Shown: in pieces, positions 24,803-36,568 of the stretch | Numbering within the stretch: position 1 is the stretch's first letter | Layout: every line of letters starts with the position of its first letter | Assembly (NCBI GenBank): GCA_033980235.1 | Contig: CM067070.1 | Span: 28,472,627 to 28,536,626, forward strand | Length of the DNA stretch: 64,000 nt | Reading direction: 5' to 3' | DNA from: Diadema setosum | Taxonomy: Eukaryota > Echinodermata > Echinoidea > Diadematoida > Diadematidae | Translations under genes and position numbers: made by a program | The notes under the pieces: model-generated | Told to the model about the DNA's origin: nothing | Seen by the model: only the letters and a program-made list of their open reading frames with translations | The model's database searches: none

Positions 24803-25045
24803 TGCTCTAGGTTTTTCAATGAACTGAAAAAGTCTACTAATCAGTTGTTCTCTTGCAACAGCAGTGCTCTCCTTGATAAAATCTGTCAGAGATTGAATGG
24901 TGCATCCAGGAAAACAAAACAGAACTGTGCAAACGATAGCTTGTACAGTGTAGATCTCCTCGTTTATGTCATGCAGATTATCCTGGAGGCCACGGAGAAG
25001 AGAATCACCAGAAATATGCACGTTCCAACAATGTGATGTCAGGTA
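24803..25045 (-). CDS. Candidate exon a (partial gene of unknown function)
   Basis: A long open frame of 81 codons runs between a CCCCAG acceptor (another AG is ten bases upstream) and a GTATGT donor, ending in phase 0, which fits exon b. The translation is helix-rich and protein-like (GDSLLRGLQDNLHDINEEI, then TIQSLTDFIKES). I do not recognise the family. Sequence further 5' is taken up by transposon fragments, so the gene may be truncated. Confidence 0.4.
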
Positions 25046-25672
25046 CTGGGGATACCTAAGTGTACAATGTGACACAAGAGAAAGAGATTAGAGAAAGGAT
25101 TAGAAAATGCATAACAATTTTCCCAGCCATTACTCCAAATTAATAATGGATGATATTCTAAACCATTATTCACATAACATGTCTGAAAACATTATTATGA
25201 TGGAGTAAACCCCAATTCAAGCAAAGAGAAACTACAGAAATGCACTGTACGTACATGTGCACATACATGAATACACACATTGAGAGAAAAAATAATGTAA
25301 GAATCAGTAATAATTCATAACTCACACACCTTGTAAGTAAAACCTTTCTGAGAATAATTCAGACTACATCCTGGTAAAATTTATTGGTAGATGTGGAAGA
25401 CTCTGCATCTCCACTACACTGTATTTACAGACAATACAGCTGTAGACTTGTACAGTAAGTTGGATACCAACTTGAACAATTCAAAAAGCCTGGTACTCTG
25501 TTTGTCTTAAACTTGCAGCAGGGTCAACTCTTGATGATTTCCTGAAAATTATGTTTATATCAAATACCAGAATCTCTCTAGACTCTTGTCAATAATGTCT
25601 CGCAAGTAGGCACAATAATATTGAATCTATTCTAGGGTTAAGGGTAGGAGTAGGACAGGTTCTCGTTTGAAA

Positions 25673-25882
25673 CCCAATCATAGGTCACTGCAATATCCAC
25701 AGCCAACGCCTTCAAGAAGTTCACTCAGCAAAGCATCTGGGGGTCCATCTTGACAAAAAGCTGAATTTCAACACACATATATGGAATATTGATGCCACCG
25801 TCAAGAAGGCAAACTCTATTTGTGCCTTCTTCCGTCTATCTTTCTTCAGACACTGCAATCAGAAGATAAAGCAGGCCACCTA
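25673..25882 (+). pseudogene. CR1-type non-LTR reverse transcriptase tail, left fragment
   Basis: The frame encodes HLGVHLDKKLNFNTHI and KKANSICAFFRLSFF, matching the region just after the catalytic RT core in CR1/Jockey elements. It continues at 32761 after a 6878-bp insertion. It is 5'-truncated, so no catalytic motif is present. Confidence 0.75.
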
Positions 25883-26059
25883 CAGTACGCGCAATAGAAA
25901 ACGCCCGACGAAAGTGCGTCCAAATTTCGTCCCAACGCTTTTAGCGTTGTTGATTTCGCCTGGGACGTTTTCAACGCTTTTTGCGTCCAGACTTCATGGA
26001 CGGATTTTGGACGAATTCAACGAATTCAACGAAATCCCCGAACGCTTTTCCGAAGCTGT

Positions 26060-26110
26060 GGACGCTTTCAACGCTTTCAATGCTTTCAACGCTTTCAACG
26101 CTTTCAACCC
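26060..26110. repeat. CTTTCAACG 9-bp tandem repeat
   Basis: Five or more units of GCTTTCAACGCTTTCAATGC type within the left end of the 6.9-kb insertion. Confidence 0.85.
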
Positions 26111-26674
26111 TTTGTACGCGCGATCACACACACAGCTAGTGTATACAAAGTTAGCTCTAATCGCGAATCGCTAGCTCTTCTTTCGTCGAAGTTCTCTAGG
26201 TTTCCCGTCCATTTCTCTCATTTTCTCTCTTTTGCTTCCGTATCATTGTATCCCTTTCTTTTCAGAGTACAATCATACTTCTGAGAGTGTTTTTTTCTCA
26301 TTTTAATTAAGTGATTACCCTGTTTGCCACAATTTGGGGTGAGTTTTTGTTCGAGTGTTTGTTGAGTTTTTCGATTGAACGATGTGTCGATTATCTTCGT
26401 GTGTGCGAGAATATCGTACCCACTCGTTTGTTTCCGTGTAAGTATTTTTACTGTAAAAGTGTCTTCATCGTTCGTCTTCACGCATCGGGTTTTCACCCTA
26501 CTAATCCTAGTTTTCCTCATCGTAGTTTTCCACATCCATTTTTTTTTTCCGGTGCAAGATACTCTGTGTATTTTCTGCTACGGTAAAATGCCATCGTCGA
26601 TAGTTTTTGTGTATTCATCGTAGTTTTCCACCTCCATTTCATTTTTGTGTGCAAGATGTGTAGCTAGGTCTGCG

Positions 26675-26803
26675 ATGTCTGAATCGTTTACAGATGTGTT
26701 TTGTGAGAGTATTAACCACGATGATTTTGAGGATTTTGAGGGTTTCGCTTTGGATGAGATTGACTGGAATGATAGTGATAATGATAATGATTCTACTATC
26801 TAG
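26675..26803 (+). CDS. 42-aa acidic ORF with FEDFEGF motif inside the 6.9-kb insertion
   Basis: ATG at 26675 to TAG at 26801. It encodes an acidic peptide with DDFEDFEGFALDEIDW and a tail of Asp/Ser/Asn. Acidic Phe-x-Gly-Phe segments are seen at the N-termini of some invertebrate transposase-like proteins. The link is inference. No second exon was found. It lies about 0.8 kb inside the left end of the insertion. Confidence 0.4.
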   Translation: MSESFTDVFCESINHDDFEDFEGFALDEIDWNDSDNDNDSTI

Positions 26804-26809
26804 TGGTGT

Positions 26810-29430
26810 TGATGTAAGAGCTCTTATGATGATGCAGTTTTCGTGTGACCGACCATCATGACGTTGGCGATGACGAGTACGAAACGATGTATGTACAATG
26901 TAGGCCTGTATGATCTAAGACGAGAGTGACACTGACGACATGGCCTGGCCCTGGGGGCTGTTTTAGTGTTGCTCGCTCGATCGTGCACTGGAGTGGTCTA
27001 GAGACCTGCATTTTATTTTTTTCACTTAATTGTATCCTTTTGCTTGTTCACTCTGGTTTACTGCTACCAAAATTTATGTCTCTGAAGAAACTCAACCAGA
27101 AGCTAGACAATATGTTTGCATCAGGTCCAAGTCTGTAAATTGCGATGTTCCTACTCCTATTGAACTCGAAATCCCATTTTCTTTGCTCTTTTTTCCACTG
27201 ATAAATTATTTAGAACTGTACTGCATTTCTGATGAATTGCTTTTGCGTTATATCAAGAGCCTGCTGAGTAGGTGTTTCATTCTATCCTTTCAATTATCTT
27301 TCTATCACTTTCTTCTTTTGACCCTGGATGGAAAAAAAAAAAACCTATCTTGCCATGTAAAGACAGAACACATGCCATCATGAAATATCATGACATTACG
27401 AAAGTAATAAAAGAAATAGGTAAGCGATGAAAATTCTTGTTTGTAAAATCATAAATCAAAGGTGATTTCATATGAACCAGCTCTTTGAAATGTATTTTGC
27501 CTATTGATACTTGCTTTGCAAGTATACATTTTCTCTCCCATGGACTTTGTGTCCCCTTTTTTTTATGTGCTTTAATGATTATTATTCTAATCTGTTTTGT
27601 CAATATCATCATTATTACTGTATTAATATTACCATACTTTGATATGGTTAATTGCATTTGTTGATTGACTCTCACTTTCATTTTGTTGCATCCTCTTGGT
27701 ACTTGTACAGATCCTTTCTAGGGCTTGCTGTTTGCTCACCCCCCCCCCCCCCCTTTTGCTGTTGCTATTTCACGCTTTACCTTTCTTTATCTCTCTGTTG
27801 TTCCTTATCTTGTTTGATGTTGCCTCCATATTCATCCTTTTCCTTCAATGGTTGCCCCCTGGCCCTCACGGCGACCATTACTAACCTTCCCCTGCCTTTT
27901 GTCTGTCCATCCTCCTGCTCTAATCCCCCTCCCTTTACCTGTTGGGCTCCTTGCCCATGACTTCCTACCCTCTCCTTTTGTTTTCTTTGTTCCGTGTCCC
28001 TTTGCCCTGACTGTTCTTGTTGTGTGAAGTCGCTTTATTGTGTGTGGTTGCTTTTTCTGCCTATTTGCCATTTTGATTCTGACGAAGATTCTGCTATAAT
28101 CGAAAGCTTAGGTCCCTTTTGACTCTATCCTAAAAACATTCATGTACACTCCCAAAACTTGCTGGGCTAGTAATGAAAACTTCCATTATCTAGCAGGGGA
28201 GGGGGAATGCTTTCATTTTCTCAAGAGAGCTTTTGTGTGAGAGAATGAAAAACTTGATTGAGTGTTGCCAAGTTGTTTTCAAACTTCTTCATTTTATTTG
28301 ATCTTAAGCATAATCACTTTCGTAAGTACATGTACAGTATTACGATTTCTTCTCCCTTGACTGTAATCGGAAAGTTTGCCATAATAACGACGATCGCTAA
28401 TGTGTTTGGATGTGCCGATATGCGAAACATGTGGTTCAAAGGAATGCACCATGTGCTACTAACTTACTGCCTTAGAGGTTACTGCAAGTTGAATGGATCG
28501 AATGCGCCATAGGCTTAGTTACGGTAAACAGTTTACGTTCGATGCGAATAATTATTACGTCTTTCAGGATCGAGGAATAATACACACAAAACATGCAAAC
28601 AAACAAATCCACGAACGAGTGTTGATAACCAAAATTCATATGAAAAGTAATAGGCAGTTTTGGTGAGCGTGAAATTTTACTGTCATGATTTTGCTGTTTA
28701 ATCGGGTGGTGGCTGCATCTCACATAGGACATCTCAGTGAATTTGTCTAGGCATACACTGTATGAGACCTTTCATAATCTGTGATTGCATTTTTGAGTGA
28801 TTAATCAATTCCTTTTTACAGCTCGGGAACATATAAATACATTGTACTTAGATCAAGTACGCAATAATCGACTGTTCGATGTATGATGCGCCTAAAGAAA
28901 GGCGAAAGAATCAGAACATCTTTGCAATGATTCCTTTAACTCAACTCACCAGCGAGTTCTTCGATCGATATACTACACCAGTGCGCGCATTCTTTCGTCT
29001 GGCACCTGGGGTCTGGCACGCACCTGGTTTTGTGGAAATTTCCACAAAGGGATCCGAGGGTGGGGTTTTTCCAATCCCAAGAGACCGCATTATACACAAG
29101 AAGACATCTCGTCGCTTCTATCATTTTCAGTCACTCGTGTTTTCCCCTTATTCTTTGCTAATAATGAACGTTTCGATGGTTGTTCACACGTGGTTCCTTT
29201 TGTTGTGAGGTGTAGGTACAGTATTTTCTTTTTTTTATCATTCTTGGGAGGGGAAAGAAGAGTAAAAGAGGGAAAACTTATTTAAATAAACGAAGGGCAC
29301 GTATAAACGCTCAGCATCCACAGCAAGCCGTCTTTTACATCAGCATCGTTGATTATCATCACCTGAACTATCATCAGGCATCACTCAGATAATTTTGTCC
29401 TTTTACTCGATCACCATCACTCGAGATAAA
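26810..29430. other. Interior of the 6.9-kb insertion, no gene recognised
   Basis: Several ORFs of 60-110 codons, mostly low-complexity (Ser/Phe/Cys or Lys/Gly) and mutually overlapping. Poly-C runs occur near 27739-27752. A palindrome TTTGTGGAAATTTCCACAAA lies at about 29029-29048. Confidence 0.5.
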
Positions 29431-29437
29431 CACGTAG

Positions 29438-29589
29438 CAGTGGCAGATCCAGAGGGGGCGCATGAGGCGCACGCCCCCTTTATTTATCGTGAAAAAAAAA
29501 AAAAAATAGAAGTGAAACCCGGAAGTGGCACCAGAAATATTAGTTGCACCCCTCCCCCCTCCTGTACAGAATTCCAGGATCCGCCCCTG
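29438..29589. mobile_element. hAT-like small element with CAGTGGCAGATCC ends
   Basis: The left end CAGTGGCAGATCCAGAGGG and right end CCAGGATCCGCCCCTG are imperfect inverted repeats of the widespread CAGKGGCGGATCC type. It has a GC-rich left part and a poly-A stretch inside. The target duplication is not clear. Confidence 0.65.
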
Positions 29590-29899
29590 CCTGTACGAAA
29601 ATAAATGTCAACAGACAAAGTATCAACAACCTCCCCGACAACTACATAAACATTACCACAGAGCACACCGAAGCGGCTGGCATCATGAACACCCTTCGAA
29701 ATACTGCAGCGAAGCGGGAAATCGCCGTTACGAAAATGCATGTACACAGTGCGAGGCAATATTGAAAGAATTACCTTTAGATTAAGAATATGAAGGGAAC
29801 AAATAAAGTGATATGAAACGAAAGAGATCGTACACCAAACAAGAGGTATAACGACCTCCAATAGGCCCTTAGCCGTAGCATATCAATAAACATGACGTA

Positions 29900-31470
29900 T
29901 AAATAAGCACACGGAATATGCGTGTTTCGGATTCCTCCCTTCTATTTCTTTCCTGAACTATTCCCAATGCCCGAATAAAATAATGACTAGTTTGTTACTC
30001 TGATTTCTTCTTCTGAGGAAAGGAAGTTCGTTCATCCGAAAACAAAAGGATTGACACTCCGAAGGTTTGCTAATCGGGCAATGCCCCCCCCCCCCCCCAA
30101 ACCAAAAAAAAAGAACAGCCAACAAAATGCTCGTTAATCAAAATATTGGTTAATAATGTTAAAGACGATAATAATAATAATAATAACAATAATAATAATA
30201 TTAATAATAATGATAATAATAATTATAATTATAATAATAATAATAATATAACAATAGACAGAAATAAAACAATAAATGGCCCTATAGCAATTACCCGCAG
30301 CATGATATACATTTTCGAATCAACAAACATGGATAGGCACAAGGAATATGCGTGTTTCGGATTCGAAATAACGCCGTAACCATCGGAATAGCGCACCCGT
30401 TTTCTTTTTCGGAATAATGAACACCACGGAAATCAATAAAATGATTTCAAACTAAGAATCCATCGTAATTCTTGCCTTAAAGATTTTCCTGAACTACGTG
30501 TATTCTCAATGCTCGAATAAAATAATGACTAGTTTGTTACTCTGAAAGTGGTGTTGTGAGTTAAGGAAGTTCGTTTATCCGAAAACGAAAGGATTGACAC
30601 TCCGAAGGTGTGCTAATCGAACAATGGGGGAAAAAAAAATAATAGTAATACATTTTATTTTCACACTAGGTACGAACATCTATGGTGTTTGATAGGGAAT
30701 TTGCGTGTTACGGAACATTTTATCACTTTCGCATCAGCGAACTTTACGTGCAGTGGGTACTACAAAAATGCCTCCCCCCCCCCCCTAAAAAAAAATAAAA
30801 ATGTATAATCACACCAACACTTGAGCATAACAACAAACAAGCAAGCAAACAAACAAATAAACAACTTAAGATTTAATCTCATAGCTGCTTTGAATATTTC
30901 ATGTTCCGTCTGTATACTTCTTTTCAGAATTATCTCTCGCTTCCCGCTTCACAACTAGGAAATAAACGATGTCAAACTATAATAAGAATTAAACTTATTG
31001 TCTTGCTCTGAATATAAAATTCATTATTCCAAGAGTTCGTTTATCCGTGAATACAACAGGCTCGATACTACAATACTCCGATGGTTTGCTAATCCGACAA
31101 TAACGCACCTATCCAATCCAAACATTCGTGCATTTTCGGATTATGAATCATAATTTGACTATCACATTTACGAACATCTATTTTTCGTGTAGGGAAGTCG
31201 CGTGTATCTGAATGTTTCATTTTCGTACTAACGAACCTTATGGGTGCATGGGTACAACGAACATGACCCTCAACCCCCCACCCCCCAAAAAAAATAATAA
31301 AAAAGAAAGAAAGAAAGAAAGAAAGAAAGAGCCAAGTCAAACTAAGAATCAGTCTGAATTAGTCGCTTTGAAAATTCCACGTACCGTCTGAATTATCTCT
31401 CTGTCCAATAAAGAAATAAACGATATCAAACTAAGAATTAAACGTATTGTCTTGTTTTGAATATTTTTAT
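29900..31470. repeat. Diverged tandem array of TTCGTTTATCCGAA-type units
   Basis: The motifs GAATATGCGTGTTTCGGATT, AATAATGACTAGTTTGTTAC and GTTCGTTTATCCGAAAAC recur at spacings of roughly 430-540 bases (for example 29970 and 30520). Later units add AAATAAACGATRTCAAACTA. An (AAT)n microsatellite lies at 30166-30250. The array belongs to the same family as 20190-20440. Confidence 0.72.
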
Positions 31471-31512
31471 TTATTTATTTTTTATTTTATTTTTTTTTTT
31501 TTTGCTTTTCTG

Positions 31513-31689
31513 GGGCCCGTTGCATAAAACTTACCATTGAATTTCAATGGTAACTACCGTCAAAATTAGGCTTCACAGCCAATCAGCATCAATCAGCATC
31601 AAGGATTATAAAATTTACCGCTGATTTGAAGACTTACCGCTAGAAAGGAGCGGTAAGTCCAGCGGTAAGGGTTTTATGCAACAGGGCCC
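31513..31689. mobile_element. Foldback element with GGGCCCGTTGCATAAAAC ends
   Basis: The left end GGGCCCGTTGCATAAAACTT and right end GTTTTATGCAACAGGGCCC are inverted repeats. The inner sequence repeats CTTACCGCT and AGCGGTAAG. It is 177 bp. A related weaker copy is at 35955-36125. Confidence 0.75.
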
Positions 31690-32760
31690 TGATTCAATAA
31701 AAAAACGGGCAATGTAACGCGCAATTGCTGAAGAAAGAAAATATATTTAATGACCAAATAACGGCGAACAAATCCTTCTAATTTCTTTTTTCCTCTTTTT
31801 TGGGGTTAATTTTCTTTCTATACTCAAATGGATTTTACGTACACGCAATTTTAGTGAAACCATTTTCTTTTTGGTCGGCATTCTACGATAAGGTTCCTGT
31901 GGGTTCCTGTGGGTTCACCCTCGCCAAAATTGCGTGATTTCTCTTAAATACTATGAACCCGAATGATCTCTGATTGGTAATTTAGTCTATTTCATGATCA
32001 ACAGTTGTTTATTTTCTGCTTGTAAAAAACAAAAAACACGTGAACTACTACATCGTATAACATCTCTGTTTCGTTCAGCCGAGCGAGCCATGCCATAGCA
32101 ATGGCGACGCACATACGGCGCACTCGCCTTTCCCATACGTGCACATTCCCTGGTTACATGCAGCCAGCCCGCATACCACCATGTGATGTATCGGGTGACT
32201 TTCACTAAATGCAGTGAATAATCTGCTAACGGTGCCGTACTTACAGCTAGGGTAAGGGAAACTAAAACTTTTACAAATTGCTTCAATGAAAACGGCATCG
32301 ATATATGTATACATGTTACCATTTTTAATATTATTATGTGTATCAGGTGAATTCCACGCCTGTCTACTGTTCTCATTCCCGACCGCTGTGCTACTTGTTG
32401 AGTCTAGTCTTACAGTGATTCTTGCCGGCTAGCGGCTGTGGATGTGGCCACTACACACACACGTGTGTACTGTATTCCATGTGCGCCTTGGATCACGGAC
32501 GCTTCTAACGAAATTTGGACGAAACTGCCGAGCTCCGAACACGCATTTTCCGAACGAGCAACGCATTTGCCGAACGGAATTGAGCGGGCGGTCGTGCGTG
32601 AAATGCGTCCACAAAGCGTCCACAAAGCGTCAGAATCGTTGCTAATGGATCGATAACGAAATTTCGTCCAAATTTCGTCCAGATTTCGTTGCTACTCGAT
32701 CGATAACGAACTTTCGTTGGAAAACGAAATTGACGGAGGCGTTTCTTATTGCGCGTACTG

Positions 32761-33642
32761 TATTTCACCTACATTCGTCCAGTTGTGAAGTATGCCGCAA
32801 CAGCATGGGATCCACACACCAGGAAAAATGTGAACAAGATCAAGATGGTTCAGCGACGAAGTGCATGTTACGTGACTGGCAACTTCAAATGTCACAGCAG
32901 TGTCACCGCCATGTTGGACAGGTTACACAATGGCCATCACTTGCTAGCAGGCATCTACAAAGCCGTCTTGTAATGCTGTATCGCATAAGTTATGATCTGG
33001 TGAACAATGACTTGCAGCAATACCTACAAAAGTCAACATCTTCCACAAGAGGGCATGATTCCCGCTTCAGGACAACATTATGCACCAATCTGGTGTATAT
33101 ACATGTATAGCTCATCCTTCTTCCCCAGAACTGCCAGAGACTGCACGGAACCACCTACCAGCAGACCCAGCTGACTCATCCTCCCTCGAGGCATTCAAGT
33201 CCTTCTTGAGGGAGATGTCACTGCAGCTCATGATATGTATGAAATTATGGATTTTTACTTGCACTCCATACGTATACTGTAAAAGTGGAAATTTTCGCGG
33301 TGTTGAAATTTTCGCACAACCAGAAACTAAATAAAATAAAAGCACGCGAATATTTTTGCTTGCCAAATGTTCCTTTGTGGGGTGTCTTGATTCCGCGGAA
33401 TTAAGAACACACAAAACTCTTTTCACCCGGCAAAGCGCGAAAAATTAGTCGCGCAAAAATATCCACTTTTACAGTAATATGTTTTGCAAATATACTAGGC
33501 CTAGGCCCTACTTGTGGAATTTGACTGGCACTGGTAGACCACACATACGGCTGCACACTCTCACACACTACAACAGTGCGTAATCTTCAAGTTCAAGCAG
33601 GAAGCTGCACTTAACAGAAGAAGAAGAAGAAGAAGAAAGAGT
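32761..33642 (+). pseudogene. CR1-type non-LTR reverse transcriptase tail, right fragment
   Basis: It continues with YIRPVVKYAATAWDPHT, typical of the RT thumb region, then WNHLP-like and SLEAFKSFL segments from the C-terminus, spread over at least three frames, so it is dead. It ends in an AGA-type microsatellite (about 33612-33642), as CR1-like elements commonly do. A foldback element is inserted at 33274-33477. Confidence 0.78.
33274..33477. mobile_element. Foldback element with TACTGTAAAAGTGGA ends
   Basis: The left end TACTGTAAAAGTGGAAATTT and right end ATATCCACTTTTACAGTA are inverted repeats with TA flanks. The inside is rich in TTCGCG and CGCGAA. It is inserted in the CR1 tail. Confidence 0.75.
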
Positions 33643-33768
33643 AGCCGATACAATTGGGCTACTCTTTCAAACGAGAACCTGTCCTACTCCTACGAGAACC
33701 TGTTCCAGAACCTATGTTACTCATGTACAGCCACAGGCTGGAATCCTACCCTACCACCTTACTAACTA

Positions 33769-33833
33769 AACACAGCCCAGTCGCTGTACATAGGTACGTC
33801 GCGACGTACCATGTACAGTGACTGGGCTGTGTA
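33769..33833. repeat. Near-perfect palindrome centred on TCGCGA
   Basis: ACACAGCCCAGTCGCTGTAC on the left pairs with GTACAGTGACTGGGCTGTGT on the right around GGTACGTCGCGACGTACC. Only about two positions mismatch in roughly 64 bases. Related single arms occur near 12076 and 18851. Confidence 0.85.
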
Positions 33834-33842
33834 TAGTTACCA

Positions 33843-35954
33843 TGGTTACCACCCTACAAGGTTGTAGTGTATAAGGCCTACCGTGTAGTAATGGACTAGT
33901 AGGCCTAACACAAGTTAGAACATAATTTTCAGGAAATAATTAAGAGATGAAGATAAAGACCGTTTATTATACTATAATTTATAGACAGCGCCATCCGATC
34001 ACTCTTTCTTGAGCTGTAAAATCCATAGTCCAATATAATAATCCAATATTTGTACACTGTACAATTGTTGTAAATTAGCTCAATAGCTGTAACGTTACAA
34101 ACACAACTGCCATCGCCATCGCCACATACACAACACACGATCACGCGATCACGGAGTTTCACTTGACCGAATGAACGACGCTAATTTCAATGTATGGGAC
34201 TGACCCCGCGCCTCTGCAGAGATCGGAAACAATGCGTCAACGGTGCATCTACGGTCCGAAAAAGTCCCCTTCCGCACTAGATGCGATCACGTGACCTTCC
34301 GGGGGACTAGAATACATTATTTGGCCTCTAAAAGTACAATCTTCAGGCCTAATTTTTCATAAATTATGCTTTAAATTGTCTTTATTTACGTCCTAACTTA
34401 GATAAACTAGCGACCGGCGTCTGGTTCGCATAATCCAACTCTGTGGGCTACTGAGCTAAACTGCGGCCATGCCAGCAGCCTCATAAGCATACATAGCGTA
34501 ATGGGTGTGCGGCAAAGAGATTTTTCTCCTCCCCACGTGTACACCACCACTGGGGAAAATCTCTTGGTGTACCGTGTGCGGCAAGCAGCCCCATACGCAT
34601 ACTCAAGTACGCTATGCGTGTGGGGCTGCCGGGTAGCAGTTTGTTTCCCTAACCTAATCATGCTAACACAACAGTAACAGTAAACATAACAGTTGAGTGA
34701 AACGCTAAACGAATAAACTAACGCAGTATAAACGGTAGGCCCTATATGTTTACAGTTACAACCCTCTAGTAGTCCAGATGGATGTATTCTAGACATAGAA
34801 CAAACTGGTAACTCGTAACTTGTTGGTAACTTGTTGGAAATGCGGGTCGCATTTACTTACACAGTCAGCAGCAGCCCTGCGAAGTCCCCGCCATTCGAGA
34901 CGGCACTTGCCTGGCGAACCTCCATCTACCGACGACGTATTAGTGTGTAGTAGTGTGCTATGCATGCTGTATATACGATGACTCAATGTACAGTGTACAT
35001 GTACGTATACTTCTGTACTTCTGCAATACTGTACGATGGAGTACGATCGCAGCGCGATGTAAACTTGTAACCGTTTCATTACCATCACCGTTGAGGGAGC
35101 TAAACAACTTTTTTTTTCAAACCAAATTCGAATAAATTCGGATAAAGTTGGGGCATGTCGTCTTTTTTCCGTTCGTTCGTTTATTCATATTTTGGCCATT
35201 TCTGACCCAATTTTCTTCAAACAAACGGCACCTGTGCTTTAGATTCATAATTTCACATCAATATGCATAGCTATTTTGCTTCCAGCTGACGAAGTAGTTA
35301 AAATCCCAAACGCCACCTCCCCCACTTCTGTACACGCCCTTTAAAGCTTTAAAGGCAATCCACAGCAAACTTTTGATGAAAGTTGTTAAAAAGAAAACAC
35401 TTAAGTGAGCAAAAGGATCAATATGAAAGCAGCATCTCAAGTAACATATTACTATCTGAAAACGAATAAAAAAAAAACATAAAAATCCTCACATTTCTTT
35501 GAAAATTTGTAACAGAATACATTTTTCATTTCCCATGCTGATTTTTTTTTTTTCCAACACATACTTGAGCAACAGACAGAAAGGATATTAACATTCATTG
35601 TTGAATGAGGAGTGACTTGATAGACAATGTATTGAGACTGGGTACTACAGAGTGCATGGCTAATGATACACAGAATTTATGATACAGTCAACCTTAGCCC
35701 GAGTCAACCTTACACAAGTCTGAAAATTGGCAAAGTTCAAAAAAGTGTACTATGTCAAAATTTACGCGAGTCAAAGGATTCTCTCCAGTTGATTTGGATT
35801 AGACGACTTCAGTGAGGCTGACCATACAGTACTTTGAAACTCTGCACAACTGAGACATCTCTGGCCTGCCAGCAGCTGCAATGCCACAACTACATATATA
35901 ATGTAACTTTCAGTCAAACTGTCTCAGTGGCAAGCCATCTAAATGGGCCAACTG
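33843..35954. other. Intergenic block, no gene recognised
   Basis: ORFs are short and without motifs. A hairpin of CAGCCCCATACGCAT with ATGCGTGTGGGGCTG lies at about 34588-34630. GATCACGTGACC at about 34286-34297 contains a TFEB/USF-type CACGTG core in a small CpG-richer patch (34200-34310). Confidence 0.5.
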
Positions 35955-36125
35955 CAGGGCCCTGTTGCACAAAAAGTTGTAGTCAAACATAAGTCATCAA
36001 ATCAAGACTTCAGCCAGGCATCAGTCAATGAGAATTCATCATGTATTCAGAGACTTTAATACATGTACATGTATGTTTAAATTTTAGACTGAAGTTAGAT
36101 CTGAACATTTATGTACCAGGGCCCT
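35955..36125. mobile_element. Degenerate foldback element with CAGGGCCCTGTTGCAC end
   Basis: The left end CAGGGCCCTGTTGCACAAAA and right end ATTTATGTACCAGGGCCCTT form weak inverted repeats. The element appears to be a diverged relative of 31513-31689. Confidence 0.5.
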
Positions 36126-36429
36126 TGTCAACTTGACCTCGATAAATTATATTAAATGGGTTAGTCAAATACCAGTTAGTGATTGGCTAAACACAGTCAC
36201 GTGATGGAGGTACATTCGTTATGTTTGCCCATGGGCGAACATTCTTGTTATGTTCTCCCATGTTCTCCGATCGAGTGCGTTGTGTGCGTGCTGGACCTTT
36301 ACGCTAGGCGTACCATGGACGCCCGGGCCGGTGTACGGTTTGATGTGCCACTTTCAGAGCATGAAATCAATTGATGATGATGGTATTTGACTAACCCATA
36401 TAATATAACAGATGATGACTTTTGTTGTC

Positions 36430-36568
36430 GGGAACATACCAAACATTCGACCCTCAGGGTTTGAAATGCTATTTCGGGAGGCTATAAGTCCCTCGACTTC
36501 GTCTCAGGACTTTTAACCTCCCTCAATAGCATTTCAAACCCTTCGGGTGGAACATTCGGTATGTTCCC
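36430..36568. mobile_element. Hairpin element with GGGAACATACC arms
   Basis: GGGAACATACCAAACATTCG on the left pairs with AACATTCGGTATGTTCCC on the right, and inside it GGTTTGAAATGCTATTTCGG pairs with AATAGCATTTCAAACCC. The centre is short and holds TCCCTCGACTTCGTCTCAGG. Confidence 0.75.

Larger units (their letters stand above)
25883..32760. mobile_element. 6878-bp insertion with CAGTACGCGCAATA inverted ends and TA duplication
   Basis: The left end CAGTACGCGCAATAGAAAAC and right end, reverse-complemented, CAGTACGCGCAATAAGAAAC. It is flanked by TA on both sides. Removing it and one TA joins the two CR1 fragments in frame. Both ends carry ACGAAATTTGGACG-like and CAACGCTTT or GACGCTTTG-like repeats. 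No complete transposase is visible, so it looks like a large non-autonomous or decayed Tc1/mariner-type element with nested inserts. Confidence 0.75.

Noticed and set aside
27652..28071. Ser/Cys/Phe-rich and Lys/Gly-rich ORFs on opposite strands
   Set aside because: Low-complexity pyrimidine-rich DNA explains both, with no start context or domain.
32410..32768. Five overlapping ORFs of 60-90 codons on both strands
   Set aside because: They lie in the inverted terminal region of the 6.9-kb insertion, where repetitive CG-containing sequence leaves many frames open by chance.
34405..34475. tRNA-like A-box (TTAGCTCAGTAGCC) on the minus strand with GGTTCGCATAATCC on the plus strand
   Set aside because: The two boxes are on opposite strands and no cloverleaf stems pair, so it is not a tRNA gene.
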